NCBI GenBank assembly: GCA_016710635.1
Contig: JADJVL010000011.1
Span: 115,559-179,558 of the forward strand
DNA length: 64,000 nucleotides
Direction: 5' to 3'
Origin: Holophagaceae bacterium
Lineage (GTDB): Bacteria; Acidobacteriota; Holophagae; Holophagales; Holophagaceae
In this document: in pieces, positions 8,561 through 15,733 of the stretch
Position numbering within the stretch: position 1 is the first letter of the stretch
Layout of the letters: each line of letters opens with the position of its first letter
Translations under genes and position numbers: made by a program
The notes under the pieces: generated by a model
Told to the model about the DNA's origin: nothing
The model's database searches: none
The model's input: only the letters and a program-made list of their open reading frames with translations

Positions 8561-8621
8561 GTCTAAGGAAAAAAGTAAAGCGGCCCTACGCAGCCGGGTC
8601 CGCTTGAACGACGGGTTAGGC
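8561..8621 (-). repeat. attC site (61 bp) between cassettes B and C
   Basis: R'' is GCCTAAC (8621-8615). The R' position reads CTTAGAC (8567-8561), so the invariant first G of GTTRRRY is C. The arms AAGCGG/CCGCTT and CCC/GGG pair with one extra-helical T, the standard attC L box layout. Confidence 0.85.
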
Positions 8622-8623
8622 CT

Positions 8624-9562
8624 TCAGGCGTTGCCATTGAATTTGAATTTAGAGAAGATGCCATCTGCAATCCTTTGACGTTCCTTTCCAATGTTAGGGA
8701 TGGACCAGCAAGTCATTTCAGAAAAATTATTTATTCGAGGAGAATCTGAAAGCGCGTCCCCCACTAAGCTTGAAGAAATAATGCAAGCAGAGATTCTGCT
8801 CGACTCCAAATATTTCCGCAGATGTCGCTCATGTCGAGATATGAATTTGCGATTCCCGTTGTTTAGAATCTCACTAATAGAAGAAGCGTCATTTGCTTTA
8901 AGAATGGCCTCTGGAGGGTATAAGTCGTCGATGTTGAGGGCGACGATACCCGGTCCTTTTATGGCTGCAATCTGGGCTACGGCCTCGGACATGATGTTTT
9001 GGATGTGTTTCTCTGAGTGGATTTTTTTGCAGGCAACCCCCACTTGGATTCCACTTACTTCGATTTTCAGATCGGGCTCTGCGAATGTGGGGGAGCAGTT
9101 CTTTTCTTTGAATGTTGTAAACATCTCTACCTCCCACAAATAATTCTTTGCGGCGGAAGCCTTGCGGCAGAGGAGATCCAAATTCCCCGAAGCTAACTTC
9201 TCAAGGTGGTGGGAGATGTTTGGTTCATTTTCCAACCCAAGTATTGCAATTGATATACGGTATGCGTGACAGACGCGGAATAGGGTAGTAATACCTAGGA
9301 GATCCGTTTCGTTTACAAGCCAGGCGTCAGAGAATGATTTAGAGTCTTTGATTAACTTAAAAAGGCTGGAAGAGTTATTCAGGCTGACACCTGAAAGTCG
9401 ATATAAGTTCTCAACCTTTTCGGCCATTTGTTTGATTTGTAAATAGGTATTCTTTTGGTGGTTTGGGAATTGCCCATGCCGCCCATCAGGTATCACTAGC
9501 CCAGAATTCAGCGTCCTCCATAGATTCTCTTCGCGGACTTGCAATGGATTTGAAGGGCTCAT
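8624..9562 (-). CDS. cassette gene B: possible PD-(D/E)XK-like nuclease
   Basis: 312 residues, mostly helical. Around residues 140-182 there is a pattern like the restriction-endonuclease fold: an acidic helix ending W-E-V-E-M (Glu144/146), then E-P-D-L-K-I-E-V (Asp164) and a strand V-G-V-A-C-K-K-I (Lys179/180). The canonical acidic residue before the catalytic Lys is replaced by Ala or Cys, so the assignment is tentative. No signal peptide or transmembrane helix. The ATG at 9562 is 9 nt from the upstream attC core. Low GC for the region; function unproven. Confidence 0.72.
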   Translation of the reverse strand: MSPSNPLQVREENLWRTLNSGLVIPDGRHGQFPNHQKNTYLQIKQMAEKVENLYRLSGVSLNNSSSLFKLIKDSKSFSDAWLVNETDLLGITTLFRVCHAYRISIAILGLENEPNISHHLEKLASGNLDLLCRKASAAKNYLWEVEMFTTFKEKNCSPTFAEPDLKIEVSGIQVGVACKKIHSEKHIQNIMSEAVAQIAAIKGPGIVALNIDDLYPPEAILKANDASSISEILNNGNRKFISRHERHLRKYLESSRISACIISSSLVGDALSDSPRINNFSEMTCWSIPNIGKERQRIADGIFSKFKFNGNA

Positions 9563-9571
9563 TCGGGGAAG

Positions 9572-9632
9572 GCCTAACGGAAAAAGTTAAGCGGCCCGAC
9601 GTAGTCGGGTCCGCTTGAACGACGGGTTAGGC
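9572..9632 (-). repeat. attC site (61 bp) between cassettes A and B
   Basis: Both cores are perfect: R'' GCCTAAC (9632-9626) and R' GTTAGGC (9578-9572). The arms AAGCGG/CCGCTT and CCCGAC/GTCGGG pair with one extra-helical base. It is nearly identical to the site at 8561-8621, which suggests cassettes A and B came from related sources. Confidence 0.92.
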
Positions 9633-9644
9633 GCGGGATGCTGG

Positions 9645-9875
9645 TCATTTTTGTTTAGCCCGGGAATTCATTACAGTCGCCACGATGGCAAGAATAATTG
9701 AAGCAGCAGTAGTAACTATGAACCCCCAAGCAAAAGGCATGTGCCTTTCGATGACCTGGCTGTTTGAGTGCCCGCCAAACGAGATCAACTTAACAAAACC
9801 AATGAACAGAATCAGCATGCCGACAACGAATGAGACCTGCGCTGATAGGGCGAATTTGGAGGCGAGGCTCGTCAT
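9645..9875 (-). CDS. cassette gene A: small two-helix membrane protein
   Basis: 76 residues from ATG 9875, nine nt after a core site GTTAGGC. Two hydrophobic stretches (V-S-F-V-V-G-M-L-I-L-F-I-G-F and W-G-F-I-V-T-T-A-A-S-I-I-L-A-I-V) are likely transmembrane helices joined by a short His/Asn-containing loop, and the end is basic. No family recognised. A longer in-frame start at 9965 would cross the core site and hairpin and is rejected. Small membrane proteins are common cassette cargo. Confidence 0.68.
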   Translation of the reverse strand: MTSLASKFALSAQVSFVVGMLILFIGFVKLISFGGHSNSQVIERHMPFAWGFIVTTAASIILAIVATVMNSRAKQK

Positions 9876-9884
9876 CAGGATGGC

Positions 9885-9936
9885 GCCTAACCCCTGATTA
9901 TGCGACTGGTACGAGAGTGCTCGTACGCCGCATAAT
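9885..9936 (-). repeat. single attC-type core plus hairpin at the array's proximal end
   Basis: The core GTTAGGC (9891-9885) is followed after five bases by an inverted repeat: ATTATGCG/CGCATAAT and GTACGAG/CTCGTAC around an AGTG loop (9897-9936). No partner R'' core is found beyond it. It may be a half-decayed attC or a relic of the attI junction. Confidence 0.6.
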
Positions 9937-10028
9937 CCGGGACGGATGATTGGAAGTAAAAGCAAATACGCATGATGTTTTTTGTCCAGGAGGGCAAACC
10001 AAACATAAATCCAGCCGGATGGAACCCC

Positions 10029-11324
10029 TCATCCCCACACCCGCTTCCCGCCCATCCAAGTCCCCACCACCTTCCCGGGCAGCTCCCACCCCTTGAACGG
10101 CGTGTTGTAGCTGCGGCTCTGGATGAAGGCTCGATCCACCTGGATCTTGGCGTCGAGGTCCACGAGGGTGAAGTCGGCGGGGCTTCCGGGGCGGAGGGTG
10201 CCGAGGCCTTTTTCGTCGAGGTGGAAGACTTTCGCGGGCTCCCAGGTGAGCAGGGCGATGGCTTTCGCCAGGGTGATCACGCCCTTGTTCACCAGCAGCT
10301 CCAGGGTGAGGGGCAGGGCGGTCTCCAACCCGATGACGCCAAACGCCGCGATGGGCAGTTCCACTTCCTTGTCGTCCCAGCCGTGGGGCGCGTGGTCCGT
10401 GGCGATGGCGTCCACGGTGCCGTCCGCAAGGGCCTCCAGCACCGCCGCCAGATCCGCGTCGCTGCGCAGGGGCGGGTTCATCTTGTAGTCCGAATCGAAG
10501 CGCATCAGCTCCTTGTCTGTCAGCGCGAAATGGTGGGGCGTCACCTCGCAGGTGACATGCAGGCCCCGCGCCTTCGCCTCCCGGATCATCCGCAGGCTGC
10601 CCGCGGTGCTGATGTGGGCCAGGTGCAGGTGGCCGCCGGTGTGCTCCGCCAGCACGAGGTCCCGGGCCACCATCGCCTCCTCCGCCGCCGATGGGATGCC
10701 GAGACACCCCAAGGAGGCGCTCACCGCGCCTTCGTGCATGTAGCCCTTGCCCGCCAGGTGCTTGTCCTCTTCGTGGGCCACCACCGGCACCTTCAGCCAC
10801 GCGGTGTACTCCAGGGCCCGGCGCATGACCTCCGCGTTCATCACCGGCAGGCCGTCGTCGCTGAAGGCCACGCAGCCCGCCTCTTTCAGGGTGCCGAAGT
10901 CCGCCAGCTCCTCGCCTTCCAGCCCCTTGGTCACCGCGCCGATGGGGAAGTAGCGGCAGAGCCCCGCCTTGTTCGCCCGGGTCAGCATCATCTCCGTGAT
11001 GGCCACGCTGTCATTGGCGGGCCGGGTGTTGGGCATGGCGCAGACCGTCGTGAAGCCCCCGGCCACGGCGGCCCTCGAGCCCGTCTCGATGGTCTCCTTG
11101 CGGCTCTGGCCGGGCTCGCGGAAGTGGACATGCAAGTCGACGAACCCGGGCGTGAGGAGCTTCCCCCCCGCGTCCAGCACCTCCTCGGCGCCGACGGAAA
11201 GCGGATCGCGCTCCGCGTCTGGCCCGATGGCCGCCACGACGCCTTCCAGGACGAGCAGCGCGCCCAGGGCATCGAGAGACTGGGAGGGATCGAGCAGGCG
11301 GGCGTTCTTGATCAGGAGGGACAT
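10029..11324 (-). CDS. pyrC: dihydroorotase (type I)
   Basis: 431 residues, normal for the class I enzyme. It closes carbamoyl-aspartate to dihydroorotate in pyrimidine synthesis. Motifs present: the metal-binding G-F-V-D-L-H-V-H-F-R-E-P-G near residue 60, the His ligands in P-V-V-A-H-E-E-D and L-H-L-A-H-I-S-T-A, the substrate segment S-D-Y-K-M-N-P-P-L-R, and the catalytic Asp in A-T-D-H-A-P-H. It is complete and in good frame. It lies 3' of guaB on the same strand, separated by a 535-bp repeat-filled spacer, and its own stop is about 90 bp from the cassette array. Confidence 0.95.
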   Translation of the reverse strand: MSLLIKNARLLDPSQSLDALGALLVLEGVVAAIGPDAERDPLSVGAEEVLDAGGKLLTPGFVDLHVHFREPGQSRKETIETGSRAAVAGGFTTVCAMPNTRPANDSVAITEMMLTRANKAGLCRYFPIGAVTKGLEGEELADFGTLKEAGCVAFSDDGLPVMNAEVMRRALEYTAWLKVPVVAHEEDKHLAGKGYMHEGAVSASLGCLGIPSAAEEAMVARDLVLAEHTGGHLHLAHISTAGSLRMIREAKARGLHVTCEVTPHHFALTDKELMRFDSDYKMNPPLRSDADLAAVLEALADGTVDAIATDHAPHGWDDKEVELPIAAFGVIGLETALPLTLELLVNKGVITLAKAIALLTWEPAKVFHLDEKGLGTLRPGSPADFTLVDLDAKIQVDRAFIQSRSYNTPFKGWELPGKVVGTWMGGKRVWG

Positions 11325-11398
11325 CAGGGCCTCGTGAATGCGGATCGTTCCAGGCTACCGGGGTTGAGGGTGGTTGTTGAGTTCGATCAGACGTTTGG

Positions 11399-11480
11399 CG
11401 TTGACCCAGCCGTTGACCTCGATCTGGCCGTTGACCTTGACCTTGACCTTGCCGTTGACCTTGACCTTGCCGTTGACCTT
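11399..11480. repeat. short tandem repeat tract based on GTTGACCTT/AAGGTCAAC
   Basis: Irregular repeats of TTGACC and GCCGTTGACC run up to the left flank of structured element copy A. Read on the minus strand they repeat AAGGTCAACGGC, the same unit as the tract at 11745-11850, but pointing the other way. All unit lengths are multiples of three, so frames stay open by chance; I do not regard it as coding. Confidence 0.75.
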
Positions 11481-11556
11481 CAACAAGGCATCCTTGTTCA
11501 CCGTGGTCCGGGTTTTTCGGACCATGGCGAACAAGGATGCAGGCAAGCGATAGCGC
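11472..11556 (+). repeat. structured repeat element, copy A
   Basis: Order: GTTGACCTT (11472-11480), seven-base spacer, a 23-bp arm (11488-11510), 7-nt loop, matching arm (11518-11540, 21 of 23 paired), two bases, then the tag GCAAGCGATAGCGC (11543-11556). Copies B (11663-11751) and C (23253-23341) have the same plan with different arm sequences. Confidence 0.85.
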
Positions 11557-11607
11557 GGCAGGCTGGGTCGGGGGTTCAGTTTCCTGGCCTCGGGGATGGC
11601 AAGACCA

Positions 11608-11635
11608 GGGTCTGGGGTTGCGATTCTCCAGACCC
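11608..11635. repeat. short inverted repeat between element copies A and B
   Basis: GGGTCTGG (11608-11615) and CCAGACCC (11628-11635) can pair across a 12-nt loop. It lies in the 106-bp gap between the facing tags of copies A and B; no other content is seen in that gap. Confidence 0.5.
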
Positions 11636-11662
11636 CGAACCGGCGACCTGGCTGCACCTAGC

Positions 11663-11751
11663 GCGCTATCGCTTGCTTGCACCCTTCCCAAGCACAGATC
11701 GCCAAGGGCGGGCGATCTGCACTTGGAAAGGGTGCCTTGTTTAAGGTCAAC
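11663..11751 (-). repeat. structured repeat element, copy B
   Basis: Inverted relative to copy A. On the minus strand: GTTGACCTT (11751-11743), seven-base spacer, 25-bp arm (11735-11711), 7-nt loop, matching arm (11703-11679, 22 of 25 paired), two bases, tag GCAAGCGATAGCGC (11676-11663). Confidence 0.85.
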
Positions 11752-11850
11752 GGCCAGGTCAACGGCCAGGTCAACGGCCAGGTCAACGGCCAGGTCAACG
11801 GCAAGGTCAATGGCAACGGCCTCGTCGATGGCAACGGCCTCGTCAACGAA
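11745..11850. repeat. tandem repeat tract, 12-bp unit GGTCAACGGCCA
   Basis: Four near-perfect copies of GGTCAACGGCCA are followed by degenerate copies (GGTCAACGGCAA, GGTCAATGGCAA) and a longer pair containing CGGCCTCGTC. It starts at the flank of element copy B and ends just before the stop codon of guaB. Encodes Val-Asn-Gly repeats if read, but has no start signal. Confidence 0.8.
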
Positions 11851-11859
11851 CGGCCGGCC

Positions 11860-13320
11860 TCAATCCATCCGGTAGTTCGGGGCTTCCTTGGTGATCATCA
11901 CGTCGTGGGCGTGGCTCTCCTTGAGGCCTGCTCCGGTGATCTGCACGAAGGTGGCTTTCTGCTGGAAATCGGCGATGTCCTTGCCTCCGCTCAATCCCAT
12001 GCCGGCGCGCAGGCCGCCCATGAGCTGGGTGACGAGGTCGGCGACTTTGCCTTTGTAGGGGACCTGGCCTTCGATGCCTTCGGGGACGAGCTTGGTGTCG
12101 TCCTTGCCCTCCTGGAAATAGCGGTCCTTGGAGCCGGACTTCATGGCGCCGAGGCTGCCCATGCCGCGGTAGGCCTTGAAGGTGCGGCCCAGGTAGAAGA
12201 TCGTTTCGCCGGGGGCCTCGTCGGTGCCGGCGAAGAGGCTGCCGATCATGATGGCGCTAGCGCCGGCGGCCACGGCCTTCGCGATGTCGCCGCTGAACTT
12301 GATGCCGCCATCCGCGATGCAGGGCACGCCGCCTTCCCGGCAGGCCCGGGAGGCTTCCGCCACCGCCGTGATCTGGGGCATGCCGGCGCCGGTGACGATG
12401 CGCGTGGTGCAGATGGAGCCCGGCCCGATGCCCACCTTGATGCAGTCGACGCCGGCCTCGATGAGGTCCTTCGCGCCCTGGTAGGTGGCCACATTGCCGG
12501 CGATGAGGGGCGTGTCGGGGAAGGCCTCCTTCAGTTTGCGGACCGCCTCCAGCACGCCCTTGCTGTGGCCGTGGGAGCTGTCCAGGCAGAGCACGTCCAC
12601 CTTGGCGTCCACCAGGGCCTTCGCCCGCTCCAGCAGGTCCGCCCCCACGCCTACCGCCGCGCCCACCCGCAGGCGGCCCAGGCCGTCCTTGCAGGCGCTG
12701 GGGTACTCGATGCTCTTCTCGATGTCCTTCACGGTGATGAGGCCCTTGAGCGCGCCCGCCTCGTCCACCACCAGCAGCTTTTCGATGCGGTGCTTCTGCA
12801 GGATGGCCCGGGCCTCGTGCAGGGTCGTGCCCACGGGCACGGTGACCAGCTTGTCCTTGGTCATGGCCTCGCGCACCGGGATCTCCCAGCGGGTCTCGAA
12901 GCGCAGGTCCCTATTGGTCAGGATGCCCACCAGCTTGCCGTTCTCGACCACGGGCACGCCGCTGATCTTGAACTTGGCCATGAGCGCCTCCGCGTCCCGG
13001 ATGGGCGCGTCGGGGGTGATGGTGATGGGATCCGTGATCATGCCGGACTCGCTGCGCTTCACCTTGTCCACTTCCTCGGCCTGGCGCTCGATGCGCAGGT
13101 TCTTGTGGATGATGCCGATGCCCCCCATCTGCGCCAGGGCGATGGCCATGCGGCTTTCCGTCACCGTGTCCATGGCGCTCGACAGCAGGGGGATGTTGAG
13201 GCGCACGCCCTTCGTGAGCTGGGTGCTCAGGTCCACGGCATTGGGATGCACCTCGGAGAAGCCCGGCTGCAGCAGGACATCGTCGAAAGTCAGGGCGGTC
13301 ATCAGGGGCAAGGTGAGCAT
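11860..13320 (-). CDS. guaB: inosine-5'-monophosphate dehydrogenase
   Basis: 486 residues, usual length. It oxidises IMP to XMP, the committed step to GMP. The N-terminal barrel half (T-F-D-D-V-L-L-Q-P), two CBS domains (about residues 95-210), the flap Cys loop G-I-G-P-G-S-I-C-T-T-R and the A-D-G-G-I motif are all present, as is the C-terminal Y-R-G-M-G-S-L-G-A-M phosphate loop. The start at 13320 has GAGG upstream; Met five codons later is an alternative. It is 49 bp downstream of an ABC ATPase gene and probably co-transcribed with it. Confidence 0.96.
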   Translation of the reverse strand: MLTLPLMTALTFDDVLLQPGFSEVHPNAVDLSTQLTKGVRLNIPLLSSAMDTVTESRMAIALAQMGGIGIIHKNLRIERQAEEVDKVKRSESGMITDPITITPDAPIRDAEALMAKFKISGVPVVENGKLVGILTNRDLRFETRWEIPVREAMTKDKLVTVPVGTTLHEARAILQKHRIEKLLVVDEAGALKGLITVKDIEKSIEYPSACKDGLGRLRVGAAVGVGADLLERAKALVDAKVDVLCLDSSHGHSKGVLEAVRKLKEAFPDTPLIAGNVATYQGAKDLIEAGVDCIKVGIGPGSICTTRIVTGAGMPQITAVAEASRACREGGVPCIADGGIKFSGDIAKAVAAGASAIMIGSLFAGTDEAPGETIFYLGRTFKAYRGMGSLGAMKSGSKDRYFQEGKDDTKLVPEGIEGQVPYKGKVADLVTQLMGGLRAGMGLSGGKDIADFQQKATFVQITGAGLKESHAHDVMITKEAPNYRMD

Positions 13321-13369
13321 CGGAACCTCGTTCGGGGTCCGCATGCACGGAGCCTTGCAGGGCATTTTC

Positions 13370-14308
13370 TCACGCCGGGCCTGCATCGGCCAGCGCGGAT
13401 TCGCAGCGCAGGCCGTCCTGCTCAGGGCCCTGCCATGGCTGCCACGCCGCACAGCCATCCACCATCTTCGGGCACCGCGGCCGGAACGGGCAGCCCTCCG
13501 GCCGCTGTCCCGGCGCCGGCAGGAAGCCGCTTTCCAGGGCGGGCTCCCGGCGCGCGGCGCTGAGGAGGCGCTCCGTGTAGGGATGGCGCGGCGCGGCGAT
13601 GATCCGCGCCGTGGGTCCCGCCTCCATGGCCTCGCCGCCGTAGAGCACCAGCAGGCGGTCGGTGACGGAGGCCACCACGCCGAGGTCGTGGGTGATCCAG
13701 AGGTAGCCCAGGCCCCGCTCCGCCTGCAGTTCCAGCATCAGGCTGCGGAATTCCGCCTGCACCGTGGGGTCGAGGGCGGTGGTGGGCTCGTCGAGGATGA
13801 GCAGCTCGGGATCGCAGCTCAGGGCCATGGCCAGGCAGAGGCGCTGGCGCTGGCCGCCGCTCAGCTCGCCGGGGTATTTCCGGAAGAAGGCCCGGTCCCG
13901 GGGCAGGCGCAGGCGCTCCAGGAGGGGGGCGAGGCGGGTCAGGGTGGCGGCGCGAGCTTCCTTCCGGTGCACCCCCGGCAGGAGGTTCAGGTGGTCCTGC
14001 ACCCGCAGGAAGGGGTTCAGGGCCTGGAGGGGATCCTGGGGCACCCAGGCCAGGCGGTCGCCCCGGATCCGGTCCCGGGCGGCGCCCTCCAGGTCCATCC
14101 GGACGCCGAAAGCCGTCACCGAGCCGCCGCCTTGGACCGTCCCGGGGGGCAGGACGCCGAAAACCGCCTGGACCAGCAGGCTTTTGCCGCTGCCGGATTC
14201 CCCCACCAGGCCCATCCGGTCCCCTTTTTCGAGGGAAAAGGAGGTCGGGGCCAGGAGCCGGACCCCGTCGGCGCGACGCAACTCCAAGCCATCCAAGCGA
14301 AGGGTCAT
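13370..14308 (-). CDS. peptide/nickel-type ABC transporter ATP-binding protein
   Basis: 312 residues. It shows a Walker A G-E-S-G-S-G-K-S, Q-loop V-P-Q-D-P, signature L-S-G-G-Q-R-Q-R, Walker B L-L-I-L-D-E-P-T-T-A-L-D and H-loop T-H-D-L. The C-terminal extension with C-P-F-R-P-R-C-P and a second Cys pair is the oligopeptide-transporter (DppD/OppD) type C-terminal domain. The permease and solute-binding genes are not in the window, so the substrate is unknown. The start at 14308 is the first Met that keeps the canonical N-terminal strand. It runs toward guaB. Confidence 0.88.
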   Translation of the reverse strand: MTLRLDGLELRRADGVRLLAPTSFSLEKGDRMGLVGESGSGKSLLVQAVFGVLPPGTVQGGGSVTAFGVRMDLEGAARDRIRGDRLAWVPQDPLQALNPFLRVQDHLNLLPGVHRKEARAATLTRLAPLLERLRLPRDRAFFRKYPGELSGGQRQRLCLAMALSCDPELLILDEPTTALDPTVQAEFRSLMLELQAERGLGYLWITHDLGVVASVTDRLLVLYGGEAMEAGPTARIIAAPRHPYTERLLSAARREPALESGFLPAPGQRPEGCPFRPRCPKMVDGCAAWQPWQGPEQDGLRCESALADAGPA

Positions 14309-14464
14309 GGCGACCAGGATGGCAGGCCCGAAAGCCTCGGAAAACCTGAGATTTTTCGCGCTTGACGATCCCCGGGAAGGGACTACCTTACGGCCACACA
14401 AGGACGCCTCTGTTCAACCCCGCCGTCCCCTGGAACCCGGGACGGTCCCTTTTCCGGAGTGCCC

Positions 14465-14698
14465 ATGGACTTCCTGCGTCCCGACATGCGCGACCGATTG
14501 ATGAAGGAGCACCACGAGTTCCGGCGGCTCATGGAAGAGCACAAGCACGCCGACGAACGGCTGGTGAGCCTGCAGACCAAGCCCCGCCTTTCCGCCCGGG
14601 AGTCCCTGGAGGAGGTCGAGCTGAAGAAGGTCAAGCTGCGCGCCAAGGAACGCATCTACCGCATCGTGGAGGAAGCCAACCGGATGAGCCCCCAGTAG
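14465..14698 (+). CDS. DUF465-family small coiled-coil protein
   Basis: 77 residues with E-H-H-E-F-R-R-L-M-E-E-H near the start and K-K-V-K-L-R-A-K-E-R-I-Y-R-I-V in the second half. This is the two-helix DUF465 (YdcH-like) pattern, of unknown biochemical role. A GGAG ribosome site at 14456-14459 sits five bases before the ATG, so the GTG at 14459 is rejected as the start. It is divergent from the ABC ATPase gene and followed by a strong terminator. Confidence 0.82.
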   Translation: MDFLRPDMRDRLMKEHHEFRRLMEEHKHADERLVSLQTKPRLSARESLEEVELKKVKLRAKERIYRIVEEANRMSPQ

Positions 14699-14721
14699 GC
14701 TGCGGGCATCCAAACATCTCA

Positions 14722-14760
14722 ACGCAGGAAGCCCCGGGGAGTGCCCGGGGCTTCCTGCGT
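14722..14760. terminator. bidirectional terminator, 17-bp perfect stem
   Basis: Arms 14722-14738 and 14744-14760 pair perfectly around GAGTG. It separates two convergent genes. Confidence 0.85.
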
Positions 14761-14783
14761 CTGGCTGCTTATTTCTGGCGCGG

Positions 14784-15641
14784 CTAGCGGCAGGCCGCCA
14801 GGGTCCGGGTCTCCGCGGCGCCGCCGGCGGGCTGGACCTTCACCGTGCCGCAGGGGGCCTGGAAAGTGGCGTCGGCGCTGGCCTCGCCCTTGGTGAAGTG
14901 GATGCTGCCGGCGGTGGGATAGCAGCAGCCCGCGGTGAAGACCAGGGGCTGGTCCTTCGCGATGGTGGCGGTGACCGGCGCCTCGCCGTTGGCGGTCAGG
15001 GTGTAGGTTCCCCAGACCCGGTACTCGCCGGCGGCGGCCCAGGAGCCCGTGAGGTCCGAGCCGTAGGCGAAGCTGCGGTTGCCCGACGGGTTGGCGCTGT
15101 CCGTATAGGACACGGTGAAGTTCTGGGTCTGGATCCGGGACTCCTTCTTGACCGCGTCCTTCGCCACGCCCTTGGTGCCGGCCATCTGCCACCGCTGGGT
15201 GCCGGAGACCGCTGTGAGGTCGTCATAGACCACGGTCCAGGTGGACGGGAACAAGGTGATGGTCAGAAGGATGCGGCCCGTGATGGCGGCGGCGACCTCC
15301 TTGGGGCAGCCCGCGAACTCGAAGGTGACCTTCATGGTGTTCGGGTCCGGGTATTCGATGACGAAGGTGGGGCAGCCTTCGGCGGCGGCGGCGGCGGCGG
15401 CGGCGGCAGGCAGGCCGGAGCCGGGCTGGGCCAGGGCGGTGAAGGGCATGGACCCGGGCTGGGACTGCCGGCCCTCCACCTGGAGGAAGGATTCGGTGAG
15501 CCGCAGGGTCTCCGCGCTGGCGATGGCCTTCGGGGCGGTGGAAGCCGGGCTGCCCTGGCCGCCGCCGCCGCAACCCAGGACGAGGAGCGCGGACAGGCCG
15601 GAAAGGGCCGTCAGGGAACTGCGGGCGCGCAGGGTGGTCAT
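14784..15641 (-). CDS. putative lipoprotein with poly-alanine tract
   Basis: 285 residues. A signal peptide with lipobox V-L-G-C followed by five Gly residues marks it as a lipoprotein; the start is fixed by a GAGGAG site eight bases upstream. After residue 75 there is a run of nine Ala encoded by a GGC/GCC microsatellite (about 15384-15409). The rest is beta-rich with six Cys. No family is recognised; probably periplasmic or outer-membrane. Confidence 0.75.
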   Translation of the reverse strand: MTTLRARSSLTALSGLSALLVLGCGGGGQGSPASTAPKAIASAETLRLTESFLQVEGRQSQPGSMPFTALAQPGSGLPAAAAAAAAAEGCPTFVIEYPDPNTMKVTFEFAGCPKEVAAAITGRILLTITLFPSTWTVVYDDLTAVSGTQRWQMAGTKGVAKDAVKKESRIQTQNFTVSYTDSANPSGNRSFAYGSDLTGSWAAAGEYRVWGTYTLTANGEAPVTATIAKDQPLVFTAGCCYPTAGSIHFTKGEASADATFQAPCGTVKVQPAGGAAETRTLAACR

Positions 15642-15733
15642 GGGGGACTCCTCAGGGTGGAAGGGCCTTCCGAATGTAGGCCCTTCCCGGGTCCGGGCCA
15701 AGGCAAGCCGGCGGCGGGCGGCCCGGAGCCCGG

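Larger units (their letters stand above)
6612..9936 (-). mobile_element. integron cassette array without integrase (CALIN)
   Basis: Five genes on the minus strand alternate with imperfect palindromes bounded by core sites of the form RYYYAAC and GTTRRRY. Four attC sites are well formed and a fifth is degenerate. Genes start within 6-14 nt of one site and end at the next, one stop codon lying inside the R'' core. Base composition is clearly lower in GC than the genes on either side. There is no intI gene next to the array: pyrC follows directly. By established definition this is a cluster of attC sites lacking an integron integrase. Confidence 0.88.

Noticed and set aside
7045..9632. Insertion sequences as the source of the inverted repeats between these genes
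   Set aside because: No transposase, no terminal repeats enclosing a gene, and the repeats have attC cores and extra-helical bases.
9885..10030. attI site with a hidden integrase gene
   Set aside because: pyrC begins at once on the same strand and no tyrosine-recombinase motif is found on either strand nearby.
11472..11751. Diversity-generating retroelement or retron non-coding RNA
   Set aside because: The variable stems suggested it, but no reverse transcriptase is present and variation is in paired arms, not in a coding target.
11745..11850. CRISPR-like array
   Set aside because: The 12-bp units are directly joined with no unique spacers and there are no cas genes in the window; it is a simple tandem repeat.
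11677..11850. Val-Asn-Gly repeat protein read through the tandem tract
   Set aside because: Open on both strands only because unit length is a multiple of three. No ribosome site, and it runs through the hairpin element and into the guaB stop region.
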